Notes under the pieces: generated by a model
Told to the model about the DNA's origin: nothing
Databases searched by the model: none
What the model saw: the letters and a program-made list of their open reading frames with translations, nothing else
Assembly (NCBI GenBank): GCA_009763385.1
Contig: CM019830.1
Location: forward strand, 93,374,649-93,438,648
Direction of reading: 5' to 3'
Length of the DNA stretch: 64,000 bases
Origin: Coix lacryma-jobi var. lacryma-jobi
Taxonomy: Eukaryota; Streptophyta; Magnoliopsida; Poales; Poaceae
Position numbers and translations under genes: made by a program
Shown here: positions 33,612 through 42,880 of the stretch, one piece after another
Layout of the letters: the number at the start of each line of letters is the position of its first letter
Position numbering within the stretch: the stretch's first letter is position 1

Positions 33612-34028
33612 TGTCAGTGTTTGTTAACCGGCAACTCGTCGTGAGTAATCTCAGATGATTTGTTCGGTGGAGATCGGTGTTCGTAGAACTCGGCGAGGAG
33701 TACATAGGGATAGCGATTATACTGGTTCAAGCCGCTAAATAGCATAATACCTTACGTCCAGTGCGGTGTGTGCCTTGTGTATGATTATGATTCGATGATC
33801 TGGGACCTGCGCTCAGTTGCCCTTATATATCCGGGTGAACCTCAGCGCAGACCGAGTCCTAGCCAGTTACAACAGTAGAGTCATATTCTAATTACAAGAC
33901 TTCCTTTTACAACTCGGCTATGTTAGAAACAAGAGCCCTAATCCATGTACACTTCGTAACAAGTCTTCGGATCTCCCGTGCCGTCCGGGATTAGTCGGAG
34001 TAATCATCTACTGATGATATCACTGACA
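33612..34028 (-). repeat. Tat 5' LTR
   Basis: The LTR is 417 bases and has perfect 8-bp inverted ends, TGTCAGTG and CACTGACA. A TATA box (TATATAAG on the minus strand) lies at 33822-33829. The PBS adjoins its left end. The partner LTR is outside the window, so the target duplication (next bases tcctg) cannot be tested. Confidence 0.85.
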
Positions 34029-34258
34029 TCCTGGTCCGTCACTTACATGCAATTGGATAGGAGGAGGAAGTGCCACTTTCACATTCGTACGGGTTTTCGG
34101 AACGAACCAGGCCCAAACGCTGCACAATAAATGGATCATAATTAACTATTGTAGATTTAAAGTGTAGAAATCAATATTAGAGATCGAAAGTTACCCATGG
34201 ATAATGTCTATGATATCTTGGTAATCTCCCAATGGTTTTCTCAATGAGTCATAGACTA
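34029..34258. other. Unassigned sequence between Tat and SIRE complex
   Basis: About 230 bases match none of the elements here. They may be the older sequence into which Tat inserted. No gene or repeat is seen. Confidence 0.4.
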
Positions 34259-34581
34259 GAAATTGAGTATGTTGCTGCGGCTAGCTGCTATTCCCAGTTA
34301 CTCTGGATGATGGCCACTTTGCGTGATTTGGTCTGAGCTTTTCTTGGTTCCTTTGCTTGTGACAACACGAGTGCGATTAGCGTTGCTAAGACCCCGTGCT
34401 TCACTCAAAGACCAAACACATTGATGTGCGCTTTCATTTTCTGCGAGACCACTATGAGAAGGGTGATATCGACCTTCGCAATGTCGATACTCATCATCAG
34501 CTTGCTGATATTTTTACCAAGCCTTTGGACCAATCAACCTTAATCGGTTGAGAGGTGAGCTTGGGTGTGTTTCCCTTTTAG
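34259..34581 (+). pseudogene. SIRE RNase H, 3' fragment
   Basis: It aligns with the end of the RNase H at 40925-41256. The shared sequence includes the YVAAASCCSQLLWMM and HHQLADIFTKPLDQS regions and the same TAG in ttttagatggggg. Single-base changes and shifts interrupt it. Everything upstream is missing. Confidence 0.8.
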
Positions 34582-36194
34582 ATGGGGGAAACACTTTGGA
34601 TTTTGTATGATACACTGACTTTTGTTTTCAGTTGTTTTTGCTTTTCGTTTGATTTCTTCGTGCATCTTTGCATTTTAGCATACGCTTTTACATTCTGAGC
34701 TTCATATGTATAATCTGAAGAATGTAACTATGCTCTGTGTATTTTTGCTCCGATGCTTTATGTTGATGCTTGTAGCTTATGCTCTTTCTGATCACTAGTA
34801 CATACTATGAGCTGAGCTATTTTGAATGGTGAATTTGATAATGAACTTAAAAACTTGAAAATGTTCACCATTGAGATATGCAACTAGCATGTGTAGGATG
34901 TGTTGAAGTCACATGTGGTTTTCATATATGCTAGGTTGCTATGTCTCTAGTGTTGAGTCATTCACTTGCTTGGTATGTCATATTCTGTTAAAACCTGAAC
35001 CAAGTTAAGTGAATTGGAAAGATCGAGACGGGTTTGCTTGTTAGCACCTCACAGTTTCGAGAGTGTTCTCATTGCACTTTGAGGTAAACTTGAGCTGTGT
35101 TGTGTATGACCGAAACTGTTGCTTTAAGCTTCTGATTGCTTATGCATAGGCTTCGCACAGTTGGAAAGTTAGGCAATAACAAGCATTCAACCTCTCGCAG
35201 TCACATGCTGTTTTCTGAACTTGTGTAATTTCACCGCTACAACTCCGATTACAATTTGAAATCACAAGTAGTAAATGCCTAAATTGGTATCAGCATGATG
35301 ATTGAACTATGCTAGGGGTAGTTCACTTGTATACATGCTTAGCACATTTGACTTCCTGTCCATACATGTCTTGTGCTATTTTGATGGTGAATACTTTTTC
35401 GGCTTAAAACTGCTCACATGTTCATATTTCATTCTGGTGATCAGCTTGAGCCTTTGCTAGCATTCTGTGCATTTTCTGAGTCATCGGATTTGAACTCTAT
35501 AGATTATCCTTGCACTCTTTGAGTATACTCCTGAAGCTCCTAACTTGCATTTTGCCTCATTTGCATTTGGAAGGGGAGAATTCTGGTGTTGGCACTTTTT
35601 GTTGGTGCATTTTCTGAGGGGGAGCCTTATTTCTGAAAAGTGCATTTTCAACTAAGGGGGAGAAATTGCAAATCATTACCCTCCGTTTCAGCTAAGGGGG
35701 AGTCTTCCTGGTGTTTGCACTATTCGAGGGGGAGTGTTTCCGGTTGAGTCTTTGACATTTTTCAATTGATTGGAGCGGTTGCTAGTTGTGGTGAGCCTTA
35801 TCCTCTTCTTGAGGGACTAGCATTTGCTTTTCAGATTTTCAATTGGTGTCGAACTCTTTTTGGTAACAGTCGATATCGTGCTTTCTTTGCTAGTTGTGTT
35901 GAGCCTCTGTGCCTCTATCTTGAGGGACTAGCATTTGCTTCGATATTTTTGATGGTTTTTTGCTAGCGGTGTTGAGCCTGTTCTACCTCTTCTTGAGGGC
36001 TAGCTTGCATTGCTGGTTGCGTCGAGCGTTGCCATGTCTTTGGGGACCAAGTTCTTTCGCTCTTCCACTTGACCTTCTTCGGCTATGCTATGCTTTTGGG
36101 TCATTTGGTCGAGTTCTCTCTTCTCCTTCTTCCTTCTTCTCTTTCTATTATGATTTGTGTTGGTAGTTGACAATGCACTCATCAAGGGGGAGAT
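34582..36194 (+). other. Post-pol non-coding region, left SIRE copy
   Basis: This 1.6-kb region has no env-like frame, yet it is well conserved with 41257-42880 and more weakly with 50640-48224 (minus). It holds a 9-bp inverted repeat AATGGTGAA/TTCACCATT (34828-34868), five or six AAGGGGGAG-like tracts between 35570 and 36194, and a hairpin array at 35781-36049. The last tract, at 36184-36194, is the probable polypurine tract. Confidence 0.65.
35778..36052 (+). repeat. Post-pol hairpin array, left SIRE copy
   Basis: Four units are present, each about 45 bases of hairpin in a longer period. Stems are GCTAGT/ACTAGC (35781 and 35816), GCTAGT/ACTAGC (35889 and 35927), GCTAGC/GCTAGC (35962 and 35999) and TGGT/ACCA (36014 and 36046). 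Loops share a GTTGAGCCT, CCTC, CTTGAGGG pattern. Arms change together between units. Confidence 0.7.
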
Positions 36195-36574
36195 TGCGGA
36201 TACATGGGTGTATGCGGGGTCTCTGAGTGATGAGTGATTGTCAACTGGGATGATGCGCATATTCTTTGGCTTGTGTTGTGCAGGTGTCGAGCACGGATAC
36301 AGTGATCGAAGGCGTGGTGAAGGTCAAGTAGAGACGTGCCGTGCCGATGGACCAAGAGTGGCGAAGGGCGGACGTGAGGCTTGGACTGAGGGACCAGAGG
36401 CCCGAGGATCAGCTGTGGTGGCTGGCAGCCTGTGGCAGCTACAAGCGAAGACTTGCGGTCATGTGTTGCCTGAGTCATGGGACTTGGGACACGGTGGTGG
36501 ATGGGGTGCACGGGAGGTGCATCCCATCTACGACGTCGGTTTGGTGGTAGAGCCAGAGAAAAACCATCGGGTGG

Positions 36575-36850
36575 ACGGTTTCCAGGTTGGGCCTCAAAAC
36601 CTGGGTATGGACGGTTTCCGAGTTTGGCCACAAAACTCGGGCTGAGGGTTTCCGAGTTGGCCTCAAAACTCAGGCTGAGGATGGTTTCCAGGTTTGGGCC
36701 TCAAAACCTGGGTGCTGAGGGTTTGCTGAGTTTGGCCTCAACAAAACTCAGATGCTGGTGGGCTGGTTTCCGGTTTGGGGCCTCAAAACCGGGGGTTGGC
36801 TGGATGGAAAGGCTGGTTCCCGGTTGGGCCACAAAACCCGGGGGTGCATA
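36575..36850 (+). repeat. U3 hairpin array, left SIRE LTR
   Basis: Seven hairpins share the loop GGGCCTCA or GGGCCACA. Stems are CCAGGTT/AACCTGG (36582), CCGAGTTT/AAACTCGG (36618), CCGAGTT/AACTCAGG (36652, one mismatch), CCAGGTTT/AAACCTGG (36688), CTGAGTTT/AAACTCAG (36726), CCGGTTT/AAACCGG (36770) and CCCGGTT/AACCCGGG (36819, imperfect). Both arms vary together while the loop stays. Confidence 0.8.
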
Positions 36851-37609
36851 GCGAGGGCGGCACGTGGCGGCAAGCGGGAGGTTGCGTCGAGGCAACGCTA
36901 CGAGTTGTGCGGGCGTGGCCGTCGGATACACCTACCACCGAATTGGCCCAGATAACCTTAGGGTTTATGGTTCGCTCTGTAATTAAGAGGGGGTAGAGTT
37001 GGAATTAGAAATTAGGATAAGTAGAGGGAGACACCCTCCTCCCTTCCTATCTCAGTCATTTGTTGCTCTTTGCTTCTAGGGTTTCCTGCTCTCCCAATCC
37101 CCTGCTGTAGCTAGCTGAGATCCGCAGAGAACCATACCTCTGTGTACTGGAGATTTTGAGGAAGTGAGGCCGTAACCTCACTGTTGTAGCGTGTGGTAGC
37201 CACACGGTTGCAAATCGATGTGTTGATTCGCGTTTTGATTAGTGTTCTTCGCGTTCTTCGTTTCTCCGCGATTTTCCCGTCACTCGATCTCCCTCTCTAG
37301 TGCGTCTTTGCGAAATCCGTTTGAATCAACTTGTTCGTATTTGAAAGGAGATCATTTCCACCGAAGGAATTTATCTATCTCCTTACGAACAAGTAAATCG
37401 GGTTGATTTCGTTTTTGTAGCGCTTTTTCGTTCATACTCCTCCCCTTTTGATTTCCCGGTGTTTGAGTTGATTTGAGCGGATCATTTCTTGGGGATAGTC
37501 TCCTAACTACTCCGTGATCATCCTCTCCAAGTTTGGGATGTGGGATTGTGAGTTGATTCGATTTGGGATTGATTTGGGTGAAGGGCGAACAAAATCGTCC
37601 ACTCCCTGA

Positions 37610-37880
37610 GTGACCGCGGACAGTCCGCCACTCAGGGCGCCGACAGTCCGCGCGTCGGGGCTGGTCCAGTCCAGCCACGGCCAGTCTCTGCTGTTTTTGG
37701 CTCAGGTCACCGGCGGACAGTCCGTCGTGCTAAAGTGCGGACAGTCCGGGACCGAGCAGTGGGTTTTTAGCAGCAGTGCGTTTTTGCTCATTTGACCGGC
37801 GGACAGTCTGCCACCAGAGCGCGGACAGTCCGCGGTAGGGGCGGACAGTCCGAGACCCCAGGGCCGGACAATCGGGAACC
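37610..37880 (+). repeat. CGGACAGTCCG palindrome cluster, left SIRE LTR
   Basis: Five exact copies of the 11-base palindrome CGGAC-A-GTCCG (from about 37617, 37714, 37738, 37822, 37841) and three one-or-two-mismatch copies lie within 270 bases downstream of U3. The same motif fills the minus-strand LTR at 46120-46495. Confidence 0.75.
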
Positions 37881-38288
37881 TGATGTGTCTTCTGGTTTAG
37901 TGCGTTTGCTCTCCCGGCTTGTACGCTTGGTCTCTGGACTTCTCGTTTGCCCCTAGAGTTGACCAAGGAACCTGTCTAGGTATCTTTGCTACTTGTTAGC
38001 ATGGGTATTTAGGAGTTTCTCGACGTAGCCGACAATCTACGTTTGGGACTTGGTTTTTGGGGTTGTGTTCGAGCCGGAGCTTTTGGCATTTGGTTTGCTA
38101 TCTTCTTGTGGTGCCTCGTTGTGATCCTAGGGATCATCCACCCTCTTCCTAGGGTCGTGGGCATCATGGTTTCGGTCGTAGTTTCTCGGGGTTGATTTTG
38201 GGACATTTGGCCAAAGTTTCGAGAGAAATTTTTGAGCTCCCATTCACCCCCCCTCTGGTCGCCTTACTAGTGCTTTCTCGGTCCTTCA

Positions 38289-39790
38289 GCTTTCTGTTTT
38301 GCAACTTTTTGATGATGACTATGAGATTCGTTTTGAACCGAATCTCAGTCGTATTTAGATCCTCAGGGCAATCTTGTATGTTTGATTTTGCCCTTTGGGA
38401 AAGTCTTTCGTGCGAATTTCTCAGAGTCATTTGGAGTTTCCCGCGTCTGTCTGTGGCTGGTCCTTCCTCCTCCGATCTATGGAAGTGGCATAGGAGACTT
38501 GGTCACCTGAGCTTCGACTTGCTTGCAAGGCTTAGCTCACTTGGCCTAACCGAGGATTGCCCAAGTTGTCAATGGAGAAGGATCTTGTTTGCCATTCTTG
38601 TAGACATGGAAAGATGGTTGCCGCTCCCCACCATCCAGTGACTCAGGTCATGACACAGCACCCTGGAGAGCTTTTACACATGGATCTTGTTGGTCTGGCT
38701 CGGGTGAGCTCGGTTGGAGGGAAGTGGTATGTTCTTGTGGTTGTCGACGATTTTTCGAGATATTCGTGGGTCTTCTTTTTGACTGAGAAGACGGAGACTT
38801 TCTCTTTTGCTCGCAATCTGATTTTGCGTCTTCAGAACGAGTTCCCTATGAACTCGATGCGAGCTATTAGAAGTGATAATGGTTCTGAATTCAAGAATTC
38901 GGATTTTGAGAAGTTTTGTAACAATTTGGGTTTGGAGCATCAGTTTTCTTCCCCCTACACACCGCCACAAAATGGTGTTGTAGAGAGGAAAAATCGGACC
39001 CTTGTAGAGATGGCCAGGACGATGCTCGATGAGCATAGGACTCCTAGGCGATATTGGGCCGATGCTATGAACACTGCATGCTATATTTCCAACCGCATTT
39101 TTCTGAGAGCTTTCTTGAAAAAGACTTCTTATGAGTTGCATTTTGGTAGACAGCCCAAGGTGAGTTATTTTAGAGTCTTTGGTTGCCACTGTTTTTATTG
39201 AAGAAAGGCAACCTGGACAAATTTGAGTCTCGTTCTTCTGATGGTGTATTTTTGGGTTATGGCACTCACACTCGAGCTTATCGTGTACTTAACCTTGATA
39301 CTAACCGAGTCATGGAGACATCCGATGTCACCTTCGATGAGACCTTGGTTTGTCCTTCTTCTCGTTTTGAGCGTGCAGGTGATCATGAGGTCGGTGAGCC
39401 GTTTTTGATGACGAGGACGAGGGTGCTGAAGGTATGGATGATCCAGCACCCCCTCCACCTGTTGTGTCGCAAAGAGCGGCTTCTACGATGACTCACGGCC
39501 CCGATACTTCTTCTTCCTGGGGGCCATGGGATCCGCCACCTCAAGCGGTACCTTTTGTACCCGGGGAGGCACCAGCTGCTGTTGAGGGGGAGATCACGTT
39601 TGCTCGGGAGGCGCCACGACACATTCAGCGCCAACACCCGCCTCAACAGATGATCGACAGCATCGACGAACGTGTCACTCGGTCCAGGTCACAAATCTCT
39701 CACTTTGCTCATTCTGCTTTTGTTGCTGATTTGGAGCCCCGAGATGTTGGACACGCTTTGACGATCCGGATTGGGTCAATGCCATGCATG
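38289..39790 (+). pseudogene. SIRE integrase with GAG-pre-integrase motif
   Basis: After the abrupt LTR junction, decayed protease-to-integrase linker leads to LWKWHRRLGHLSFD, the zinc-binding pre-integrase motif. A shift leads to the core with Asp in LLHMDLVG (38682), Asp in IRSDNGSEF (38875) and Glu in NGVVERKN (about 38983). These form a D-D-35-E triad, all present. The downstream part (39183-39790) has KKGNLDKFESRSSDGVFLGY and a variable linker. Further shifts lie near 39200, 39490 and 39790. Confidence 0.85.
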
Positions 39791-40499
39791 AGGAGTTAGA
39801 GAATTTGAAAGAAATCGGGTTTGGGTTTTGGTTCCACCTCCCCCAGGCTGTAATCCTATTGGGACAAAATGGGTTTTCAAAAACAAACAAGGAGAGGATG
39901 GCCACATTGTTAGAAACAATGCCAGACTTGTTGCTAAGGGTTATAGTCAGAAGGAGGGGATAGACTATGAGGAGACTTTTGCTCCTGTAGCTCGTTTGGA
40001 GGCTATTAGGATACTCTTGGCTTTTGCTGCATCCAAAGGTTTTAAACTTTTTCAAATGGATGTCAAGAGTGCCTTCTTAAACGGCTACATAGAAGAAGAG
40101 GTGTATGTTCAGCAACCCCCCGGTTTTGAAAATCCCAAGTTTCCAAACCATGTTTTTAAACTCCACAAAGCTTTATATGGTTTGAAACAAGCCCCTAGAG
40201 CCTGGTATGATAGGTTGAAAACCTTTTTCTTGCTAAGGGTTTTAAAATGGGATGTGTGGATAAAACGCTTTTTCTCCTCAAGCAAGGCAAAGACACTCTC
40301 TTGGTCCAGATTTACGTGGATGATATCATTTTCGGTGGTTCTTCTCACGCTTTGGTTGCCAAGTTTGCAGATACTATGAGCAGGGAGTTCGAGATGAGTA
40401 TGATGGGTGAGTTGACTTTCTTTCTCGGATTGCAAATTAAGCAATCCCGAGAAGGGACGTTTGTGCACCAGGGCAAGTACACCAGGACTTGCTGAAGAG
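39791..40499 (+). pseudogene. SIRE reverse transcriptase
   Basis: Copia-type RT (RVT_2) motifs are clear: IGTKWVFKNKQGEDG, KGYSQKEGIDYEETFAPVAR, FQMDVKSAFLNGYI and LYGLKQAPRAWYDRL. The active site YVDD is at 40313-40324, followed by FFLGLQIKQ. One shift near 40225 separates fingers and palm, another near 40490 precedes RNase H. It copies element RNA into DNA inside the particle. Confidence 0.9.
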
Positions 40500-41256
40500 G
40501 TTAGATATGGGTGAGGCCAAGCCTCTTCCAACACCCATGTCGACAACGATGGCCCTGGATGCAGATGTGGATGGAGAAGCTGTGGACCAGAAGGAGTACC
40601 GAAGCATGATCGGGTCGCTGCTCTACCTGACGGCGACACGCCCGGACATCCAGTTCGCGGTGTGTCTGTGCGCGCGCTTTCAGGCGTCGCCGTGCACTTC
40701 GCACCGTCAGGCGGTCAAGCGCATTATGAGGTACCTTCATTTCACACCTGAGTTCGGGATTTGGTATTCAGCTTCCTCCACCCTCTCCCTTTGCGGTTTT
40801 TCGGATGCTGATTTTGCTGGTTGTCGAGTTGAGCACAAGTCCACTTCTGGGACTTGCCAGTTTATTGGTTCTTCTCTTGTATCTTCTTCTTCTCGCAAGC
40901 AGTCTAGTGTCGCTCAGTCTACCACAGAGGCTGAATATGTTGCTGCGGCTAGCTGCTGTTCTCAATTGCTTTGGATGATGGCCACTTTGCGTGATTTTGG
41001 TCTGAGCTTTACTCGTGTTCCTTTGCTTTGTGACAGCACGAGTGCTATTAGCGTTGCTAAGAAACCCGTGCTTCACTCGAAGACCAAACACATTGATGTG
41101 CGCTTTCATTTTCTGCGAGACCATTATGAGAAGGGTGATATCGACCTTCGCCATGTCGATACTCATCATCAGTTGGCTGATATTTTCACCAAGCCTTTGG
41201 ACCAATCAACCTTTAATCGGTTGAGAGGTGAGCTTGGTGTGTGTTTCCCCTTTTAG
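40489..41256 (+). CDS. SIRE RNase H, longest intact pol piece
   Basis: 255 residues are open to TAG 41254-41256. YRSMIGSLLYLTATRPDIQFAV opens the RT-RNase H connection. The RNase H acidic residues lie in FSDADFAG, TEAEYVAA and LCDSTSAI, and the conserved end HVDTHHQLADIFTKPL follows. This matches the usual C-terminus of copia Pol. It has no start of its own, being part of a polyprotein cut off by a frameshift at about 40490. Confidence 0.85.
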   Translation: MLKRLDMGEAKPLPTPMSTTMALDADVDGEAVDQKEYRSMIGSLLYLTATRPDIQFAVCLCARFQASPCTSHRQAVKRIMRYLHFTPEFGIWYSASSTLSLCGFSDADFAGCRVEHKSTSGTCQFIGSSLVSSSSRKQSSVAQSTTEAEYVAAASCCSQLLWMMATLRDFGLSFTRVPLLCDSTSAISVAKKPVLHSKTKHIDVRFHFLRDHYEKGDIDLRHVDTHHQLADIFTKPLDQSTFNRLRGELGVCFPF

Positions 41257-42880
41257 ATGGGGGAAACATTTGGTCTTGTGTCATAGACTAACTATTTTTC
41301 GTTTGTCTTGTTTCTTTTTGTTAGCCTTTGCATTTCAGCATACGCTATTACATTCTGAGCTTCGTGTATATAATCTTTAGAATGTAACTATGCTCTGTTT
41401 AGTATGCTCCGATGCTTTATGATGATGCCTGTAGCTTATGCTCTTTCTGATCACTAATACATGTTGTGAGCTGAGCTATTTTTGAATGGTGAATTTGATT
41501 AATGAACATAAAACTTGAAAATGTTCACCATTGAGATATGCAACTAGCATGTGTAGGATGTGTTGAATTCACTCGTGCTTTTCATATATGCTAGGTCGCT
41601 ATGTCTCTAGTTCTGAGTCATTCACTTACTTGGTATGCTCATATTCTGTTTTAAATTGAACCAAGTTTTAAGTGAATTGAAAAGATCGAGATGGGACTGC
41701 ATGTCAACACATCACGGTATCGAGACTGTTTCTCATTGCACTTTGAGTTAAACTTGATCCGTGTAGTGTATGACCGAAACCGTTGCTTCAAGCTTCTGAT
41801 TGCATATGCATAGGCTTCGTACGGTTGAAAAGTTAGGCAATGACAAGCTTTCAACCTCTCGCAATACATGCTAAATTCTGAACTTGTGAATTTTCACCGC
41901 TGCAACTCCAATTTAAAATTGAATTCACAAGTCTATGTTTGATTCTATAGCATGATGATTGAACTTTGCTAGGGGTAGTTCACCTTGTATACATGTTTAG
42001 CACTTGCTTGTTTTCCTGTCTATACATGTGTAGTGCTATTTTGATGGTGAATACCTTTTTGGCTAAAAATGCTCACTTTGCTCACTTGTTCATATTTCGT
42101 ATTTGGTGATCAGTTTGAGCCTTTGCTAGCATATTATGGATTTTGTTGAGTCACTGGAGTTATACTGTGTAGAGCATCTTATACTCTCTTGACTATATTC
42201 CTGAAGCTGCTAACTTGCATTTTGACTCATGTGCATTTTGGAAGGGGGAGTACTTTGCTTATTGGCACATTTGATGGTGCATTTTCTAAGGGGGCGCTCC
42301 TTTTACTTGATGATGCATTTTCAACTAAGGGGGAGAAATTGACAAGTCATATGCAAAATTTGTGTGCGTCATTCGAGGGGGAGTTTGCTGAGTTTGCTCG
42401 TGATGAATTTTTTGAAATTTCCAATTGGTTCGGAGCGCTTTGCTAGTTGTGTTGAGCCTTTGCCTCTTTCTTGAGGGACTAGCAAACGTTTTCAGTTCAG
42501 TTGGTTGGTTCGGAGCGAGTTTATACTAGTTGTGTTGAGCCTCTGTGCCTCTTTCTTGAGGGACTAGCATTCGCTTTTCAGTCTTCCAATTGGTGTCGAG
42601 CTCTCTTGTTTTTAAGCTGGTAATAGTTGGTATCGAGCTTTCTTGCTAGCGGTGTTGAGCCTGTTCTACCTCTTCTTGAGGGCTAGCTTTGCTTTGCTTG
42701 GTCGCGTCCAGCCGTTGCCCATGTCTTTGGGGACCAAGTTGTCTTGCTCTTTCCACTTGACCTTCTTTGGCTTTGCGATGCTTTTGGGTCATTTGGTCGA
42801 GTTCTCTCTCTCCTTCCTTCCTTCTTCTATTTTATTATGATTTGTGTGTGTAGTTGACAATGCACTCATCAGGGGGAGAT
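41257..42880 (+). other. Post-pol non-coding region, middle SIRE copy
   Basis: It is colinear with 34582-36194: the AATGGTGAA/TTCACCATT inverted repeat near 41485-41535, GGGGGAG tracts near 42241, 42329, 42376 and 42871, a hairpin array, then the polypurine tract AGGGGGAGAT (42871-42880). No env frame is present. Confidence 0.65.
42445..42745 (+). repeat. Post-pol hairpin array, middle SIRE copy
   Basis: Four units are colinear with the left copy. The last has a full CTTGGT/ACCAAG stem (42697 and 42733), where the left copy keeps only TGGT/ACCA. The third keeps GCTAGC/GCTAGC. Confidence 0.65.

Larger units (their letters stand above)
1..34028 (-). mobile_element. Ty3 Tat-lineage LTR retrotransposon, split by Tekay-1
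   Basis: On the minus strand the order is 5' LTR (33612-34028), primer-binding site, gag, protease, RT, RNase H, integrase, then an opposite-strand accessory gene at 1316-4243. The 3' LTR lies beyond the left edge. A second RNase H domain after RT and an antisense Transposase_28-type gene are known marks of the Tat lineage (RIRE2, Grande and Cinful relatives). Tekay-1 interrupts the RT gene between 7901 and 30327. Reading across the gap restores RT residues upstream of the WRMCVDYT block, which shows that both parts belong to one element. Without the insert, about 11.6 kb is visible, as expected for Tat elements. All genes carry frameshifts or stops, so it is presumably inactive. Confidence 0.85.
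36195..38288 (+). repeat. SIRE LTR, left
   Basis: It begins TGCGGATACA after the polypurine tract and ends CGGTCCTTCA (2094 bases). The U3 part holds a seven-hairpin array (36582-36846). A weak TATA-like region near 36975 follows. The downstream part has the CGGACAGTCCG array (37616-37875). The end ACCCCCCCTCTGGTCGC, then GGTCCTTCA, matches 44829 and the minus LTR at 45560. Confidence 0.85.

Noticed and set aside
36575..36850. CRISPR-like repeat array
   Set aside because: The units are inexact hairpins without unique spacers and lie in the LTR of a plant retrotransposon.
38192..38302. N-terminal part of the frame at 38192-38641 as protease
   Set aside because: The first 30 codons are LTR sequence up to 38288. 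The chimeric frame is a result of the junction.
41257..42880. An env-like gene in the SIRE element
   Set aside because: Some SIRE elements have env-like frames after pol. Here no frame longer than about 85 codons is present and the region is built of hairpins and purine tracts.
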